Origin: Phoronis ovalis
Taxonomy: Eukaryota; Phoronida; Phoronidae
DNA length: 12,121 bases
Assembly (NCBI GenBank): GCA_028565635.1
Contig: JAOXYB010016487.1
Location: 1 to 12,121, forward strand
Reading direction: 5' to 3'
In this document: positions 9,776-12,121 of the stretch, piece by piece
How positions within the stretch are numbered: the first letter of the stretch is position 1
How the letters are laid out: every line of letters starts with the position of its first letter
The notes under the pieces: generated by a model
Database searches by the model: none
What the model was told of the DNA's origin: nothing
The model's input: the letters and a program-made list of their open reading frames with translations, nothing else
Position numbers and translations under genes: made by a program

Positions 9776-9779
9776 TGTA

Positions 9780-9843
9780 ATTATAACAACCCACCACAAT
9801 ACTGTTCTTATTTAAATTATAATAACCTACTACAATACCCTGT
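9780..9843. repeat. Direct repeat of 26-28 bp
   Basis: ATTATAACAACCCACCACAA (start of the copy at 9780-9805) and ATTATAATAACCTACTACAA (start of the copy at 9816-9843) match apart from C/T changes, with a two-base insertion near the 3' end of the second. The period is 36 bases. It lies between hairpins 2 and 3 and probably belongs to the same element. Confidence 0.55.
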
Positions 9844-9888
9844 CACAGTTACACTAAATCTAGTCCTGCAAGCATGACCCCTACTATG

Positions 9889-9917
9889 GACAACCCTACG
9901 GCTTGTCCGTAGGTGTC
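9889..9917. repeat. Hairpin 3, 11-bp stem with bulge
   Basis: CCTACGG (9895-9901) and CCGTAGG (9907-9913) pair around the loop CTTGT. GACA (9889-9892) and TGTC (9914-9917) extend the stem past a two-base bulge. It is the strongest of the three hairpins in this patch. Confidence 0.6.
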
Positions 9918-10616
9918 ATGACTGTCTCATATCTCAGAGTAGCCGAAGTTCAAAAACACATACTTCCCTATTAAATTCCATAATGTTTGCTTCTGCCTAT
10001 GAGTACAGTTAAAATGTATGTACAGTTATTGTTCACAAGTTATTGTGAGCCTATCTCAGTCATACAACAATACTCTGTAATGATAGTTGGAGGTATTGTA
10101 TGTACTAAAAATAGGTAAAAAGAGGATTGTTACTAACATTATATCTGTTATGGTGGTGGTGTAAATGGGTTCCTTTGTTAATGAGATTGACTGTATGGTC
10201 TGTTGAAGTCCATTTAGTGATGAAACAGGGACATATTATCCTAACAGGAAATATCCAACTCAGGTACAATTGGTATGGAATTTTGGAATCTGCATAAAGC
10301 AAACTGTAAAATCTCCTTTCATTTCTATTCTTTATGAGTCAAGATGAGTGCTGTTCTTTGAATGCGGATTAATTATTTTATACTAAATAAAAGCACAGTT
10401 TACACAATATGTACTGTAGCTGGAATTTCTTGGATGTGATTTCTAAGCTTTGCCACCAAGTAGCTTTTAAGTGTTAAAAATGTGTTAGCTTTAAACGTTG
10501 TTAAGCCTGCTATTAAACGAGTAACTTTATGACAGTTCTTATTATTTTGATTTATGATATGAGATGAATTTGCTTGTCAAAATAAATTTTTTACTAAGAG
10601 ATATTTACTGTTTCAG

Positions 10617-10685
10617 TTACATATTTGCCAGAGCAGATATTGTCTAACTTGCATCTATCAGAAGACAGATTTACTGCTCAGCAAG
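10617..10685 (+). CDS. Exon: 23-codon linker between Death domains
   Basis: This 69-nt exon is bounded by TTACTGTTTCAG|TT and CAAG|GTAGTT, in phase 1-1. Joined to the second Death domain it reads V-TYLPEQILSNLHLSEDRF and then TAQQ. There is no known domain; the composition suits a short helical or extended spacer. It is followed 334 bases later by the third Death domain. It can be left out without a frame change, so skipping would alter only the distance between the two Death domains. Confidence 0.7.
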
Positions 10686-11019
10686 GTAGTTGTTTATAAT
10701 TATCAATAACGAAAAGTGTGTAAACAATTCCTTGACAACTGATATTACAGTAAACATGCCGTTACCAAATATACATGTATGTGCTTGTGATTTACAATAG
10801 AAAACCAAACATATGATCTATAAGTCTTTCCAGTGCTTCAGGCTGGTGGAAAAAATTCCAAACATTTTTGAGTCCATCAGTTAAATAACAGATCATCATG
10901 ATACAACCTATGGGTCTATATTGTGAATATCCTGTGTGGTGGGGAATACTCAACAGACTAAAATTACTGTCTCTAGTGTTTTATCATTGCCTGTTAACCC
11001 ATTAATATAACTGTTTTAG
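10686..11019. other. Short intron
   Basis: This 334-base intron begins GTAGTT and ends ATATAACTGTTTTAG. It contains one TACATGTA palindrome (10772-10779). Nothing else was seen. Confidence 0.65.
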
Positions 11020-11262
11020 TTTTGATGGCTGACATTGCTAGAGTCCTTGGTGATGAGTGGAGAAATTTGGGTAGATGTTTAAATTTCTCGTCTTATCAAC
11101 TTGACGTGTTTTCTGAAGATTACCGCACAAGCATGGAAAGGAACTTAGCAATGATGTGCAAATGGAACGAGAACGTATTCGATCAACCTGACTGCTTAAA
11201 CACTTTGAAAGAAGCTTTGAAAGCATGCAGCAGAGAGGATGTAGTTAACATGTACTTGAATG
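11020..11262 (+). CDS. Exon: third Death domain
   Basis: This 243-nt exon is phase 1-1, with acceptor ACTGTTTTAG|TT and donor AATG|GTATGA. It reads V-LMADIARVLGDEW, RNLGRCLNFSS, LDVFSEDY, ERNLAMMCKWNE, CLNTLKEALKACSREDVVNM: all six helices of a Death domain can be traced. Its opening, MADIARVLGDEW, is close to MADLARKLQNKEW at the start of the main exon, and both exons begin with TT after the acceptor, which suggests that these two copies came from one ancestral exon. By family knowledge it should bind another Death domain. The frame continues past the donor to a TAA near 11322, read as intron. Confidence 0.85.
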
Positions 11263-11545
11263 GTATGACTTTAATCTCACATATTGTCAAAAGAAGTCTG
11301 AAGAGGAAGTGTTTAATGACATAAGCGTGCCTATATATGAACTAGCCCTGCTAGTGAATATGAACATCGCAGAACATAAGAAAGAATATACAAACATTAC
11401 AACTTTCATTATTATTAGCAGTTTTTGAAATAGGAATCGAATTATCAGAATCTACATAAAGCTTAGCAATAGGAAAGGCATAATTTGTGTATATTCTTAT
11501 CTTATGTTCTTCAATGTACACACTGCAGGGATAGTTCATATTCAA

Positions 11546-11615
11546 AAGTTTGGGTCATGTTCTATAACAACATCATATTATCTTACAATTTTTTTACTTT
11601 CCCAGAAACTATGGA
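11546..11615 (+). repeat. Upstream copy of duplicated 3' splice region (decoy acceptor)
   Basis: This 70-base stretch matches 11750-11819 at a constant offset of 204 bases, with about 61 of 70 identities and no gaps. The match covers the polypyrimidine tract, the CCCAG acceptor and the first ten exon-like bases, AAACTATGGA. After this acceptor (AG at 11604-11605) the phase-1 frame reads T-M-D-N and then TAA at 11620-11622. A donor-like AAG|GTACAC follows at 11625/11626. Use of this copy would therefore truncate the protein. Confidence 0.75.
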
Positions 11616-11634
11616 TAATTAAAAGGTACACAAA

Positions 11635-11705
11635 TCCTCTATAGAATTCTATAGATTCCTCTATAGAATTCAATTAAACACTCCTATAGAATCCTTTATA
11701 GAATG
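11635..11705. repeat. Cluster of CTATAGAATT-type short repeats
   Basis: Five copies of a core resembling CTATAGAATT occur, as in CCTCTATAGAATTC (from 11636), CTATAGATTC, CCTCTATAGAATTC, TCCTATAGAATC and TTTATAGAATG. The first and third are the same 14 bases and the others have small changes. The cluster fills the space between the two acceptor copies and may mark the break or slippage site at which the duplication arose (inference). Confidence 0.65.
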
Positions 11706-11749
11706 TTCTGTAAGATTTTTTTTTTTTTTGTGAAATGGTTATGATATAG

Positions 11750-11819
11750 AAGTTTAGATTGTGTTCTGTAACAAGATAATATTATCTTACAATATTTTTA
11801 TTTTCCCAGAAACTATGGA
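11750..11819 (+). repeat. Downstream copy of duplicated 3' splice region (used acceptor)
   Basis: This is the partner of 11546-11615. It contains ATTTTTATTTTCCCAG and the start of the exon at 11810-11860. This copy leads into an open frame that ends at a good donor, whereas the upstream copy meets a stop after four codons. Confidence 0.75.
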
Positions 11820-11860
11820 CCCATGTTGTAGTGTGAACATCAAAAAAGATGATTTAAGAG
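11810..11860 (+). CDS. Exon: 17-codon linker after third Death domain
   Basis: This 51-nt exon is bounded by TATTTTCCCAG|AA and AGAG|GTATGT, in phase 1-1. Joined to the third Death domain it reads E-TMDPCCSVNIKKDDLR. There is no known domain. By analogy with the exons at 7159 and 10617, which precede or separate Death domains, a further Death-domain exon beyond the window would fit, but this is a guess. The donor is close to consensus. Confidence 0.65.
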
Positions 11861-12121
11861 GTATGTTTTGGTTTCTTGGATAATTTACTTAGCCTACATG
11901 ACTTACAAGTAATGGAAATTCTGTACAAATATTTAGAAGTCACGGATATGCTTATGTTAACAGGAGTTCCACTATGCACTCACTACATTTATGTTCAGCA
12001 GGTGCTTATGGCGTATAATTATGTCATGTTCTATATGTCATTGTCTGTTGCGCAAATTTCATGTTAACAATTGTCAATAAACTATGACCACGGAACGCCA
12101 GTTTGAATATAATAACCAGAA

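Larger units (their letters stand above)
9092..10616. other. Long intron with hairpin cluster
   Basis: This 1525-base intron ends in GATATTTACTGTTTCAG. It holds a possible alternative terminal exon (9391-9476) and a locally GC-richer, highly structured patch at about 9655-9960, both listed separately. The open frame on the minus strand at 10105-10302 has no recognisable pattern. A canonical AATAAA lies near 10386. Confidence 0.6.
11263..11809. other. Intron with duplicated acceptor and short repeats
   Basis: This 547-base intron contains a full second copy of its own 3' splice region (11546-11615), the TATAGAATT repeat cluster (11635-11705) and a run of 14 T (11716-11729). It ends in TTTTATTTTCCCAG. 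The minus-strand open frame at 11351-11545 resembles no family. Confidence 0.65.
2053..11860 (+). other. Gene model: Death-domain/LRR/ROCO gene, 3' end open
   Basis: Seven exons join in one frame: 2053-2184, 2881-6273, 7159-7224, 8825-9091, 10617-10685, 11020-11262 and 11810-11860. Together they give 4221 nt, about 1407 codons. Every junction falls after the first base of a codon (that base is always G), so all exons are interchangeable without breaking frame. The predicted order is acidic linker, Death domain, about 19 LRRs, Roc GTPase, COR, cysteine-rich tail, linker, Death, linker, Death, linker. No stop codon ends the frame within the window, so at least one more exon should lie downstream. 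A start could be upstream of 2053, or the ATG at 2898, which has a favourable context (A at -3, G at +4). Vertebrate relatives are LRRK1/2, MFHAS1 and DAPK1, but none has this order, so no symbol is given. Splice sites were chosen by eye. Confidence 0.75.

Noticed and set aside
10105-10302. Minus-strand open frame of 65 codons with a His run
   Set aside because: The His run comes from a GGTGGTGGT stretch on the plus strand. No domain pattern and no splice context were seen.
11876-12067. 63-codon open frame after the last exon
   Set aside because: It starts just after the donor at 11860/11861 in what should be intron, has no acceptor in front, and resembles no Death domain.

Overview
The window looks like metazoan nuclear DNA. 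It is AT-rich, has one long intron-containing plus-strand gene with GT-AG splice sites, and encodes animal-type Death domains joined to a leucine-rich-repeat ROCO (Roc-COR) GTPase. The organism is probably a marine invertebrate. A lophotrochozoan such as a bivalve is my best guess, from the expansion of Death-domain proteins known in such animals and the repeated TACATGTA palindromes, but this is inference only. Nothing bacterial or viral was seen.  Layout: 1-111 is a degenerate repeat built on GGTGTACGAAT. 112-2052 has no convincing plus-strand exon, but holds a small 18-bp tandem repeat (1372-1425) and, on the minus strand (1583-1853), what looks like a decayed Death-domain exon carrying a one-base frameshift and a late stop. 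From 2053 a plus-strand gene can be followed through seven exons: 2053-2184 (acidic linker), 2881-6273 (Death domain, about 19 LRRs, Roc, COR, cysteine-rich tail), 7159-7224 (linker), 8825-9091 (Death domain), 10617-10685 (linker), 11020-11262 (Death domain) and 11810-11860 (linker). All seven are phase 1 at both ends, so every exon is a multiple of three (4221 nt in total). The first coding exon and the end of the gene are not certain and probably lie outside the window.  The introns hold a 57-bp inverted repeat (6608-6917), a cluster of three short perfect hairpins plus a direct repeat (9669-9917), a possible alternative last exon (9391-9476), and a duplicated 3' splice acceptor just before the last exon (11546-11615 and 11750-11819), with a cluster of short repeats between the copies.  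Read together, the gene predicts a cytoplasmic scaffold or switch protein: the LRRs for ligand or partner binding, Roc-COR for nucleotide-controlled dimerisation, and three Death domains for homotypic recruitment of signalling partners. There is no kinase domain in the window. Arrangement DD-LRR-Roc-COR-DD-DD is unlike the vertebrate ROCO proteins LRRK1, LRRK2, MFHAS1 and DAPK1.
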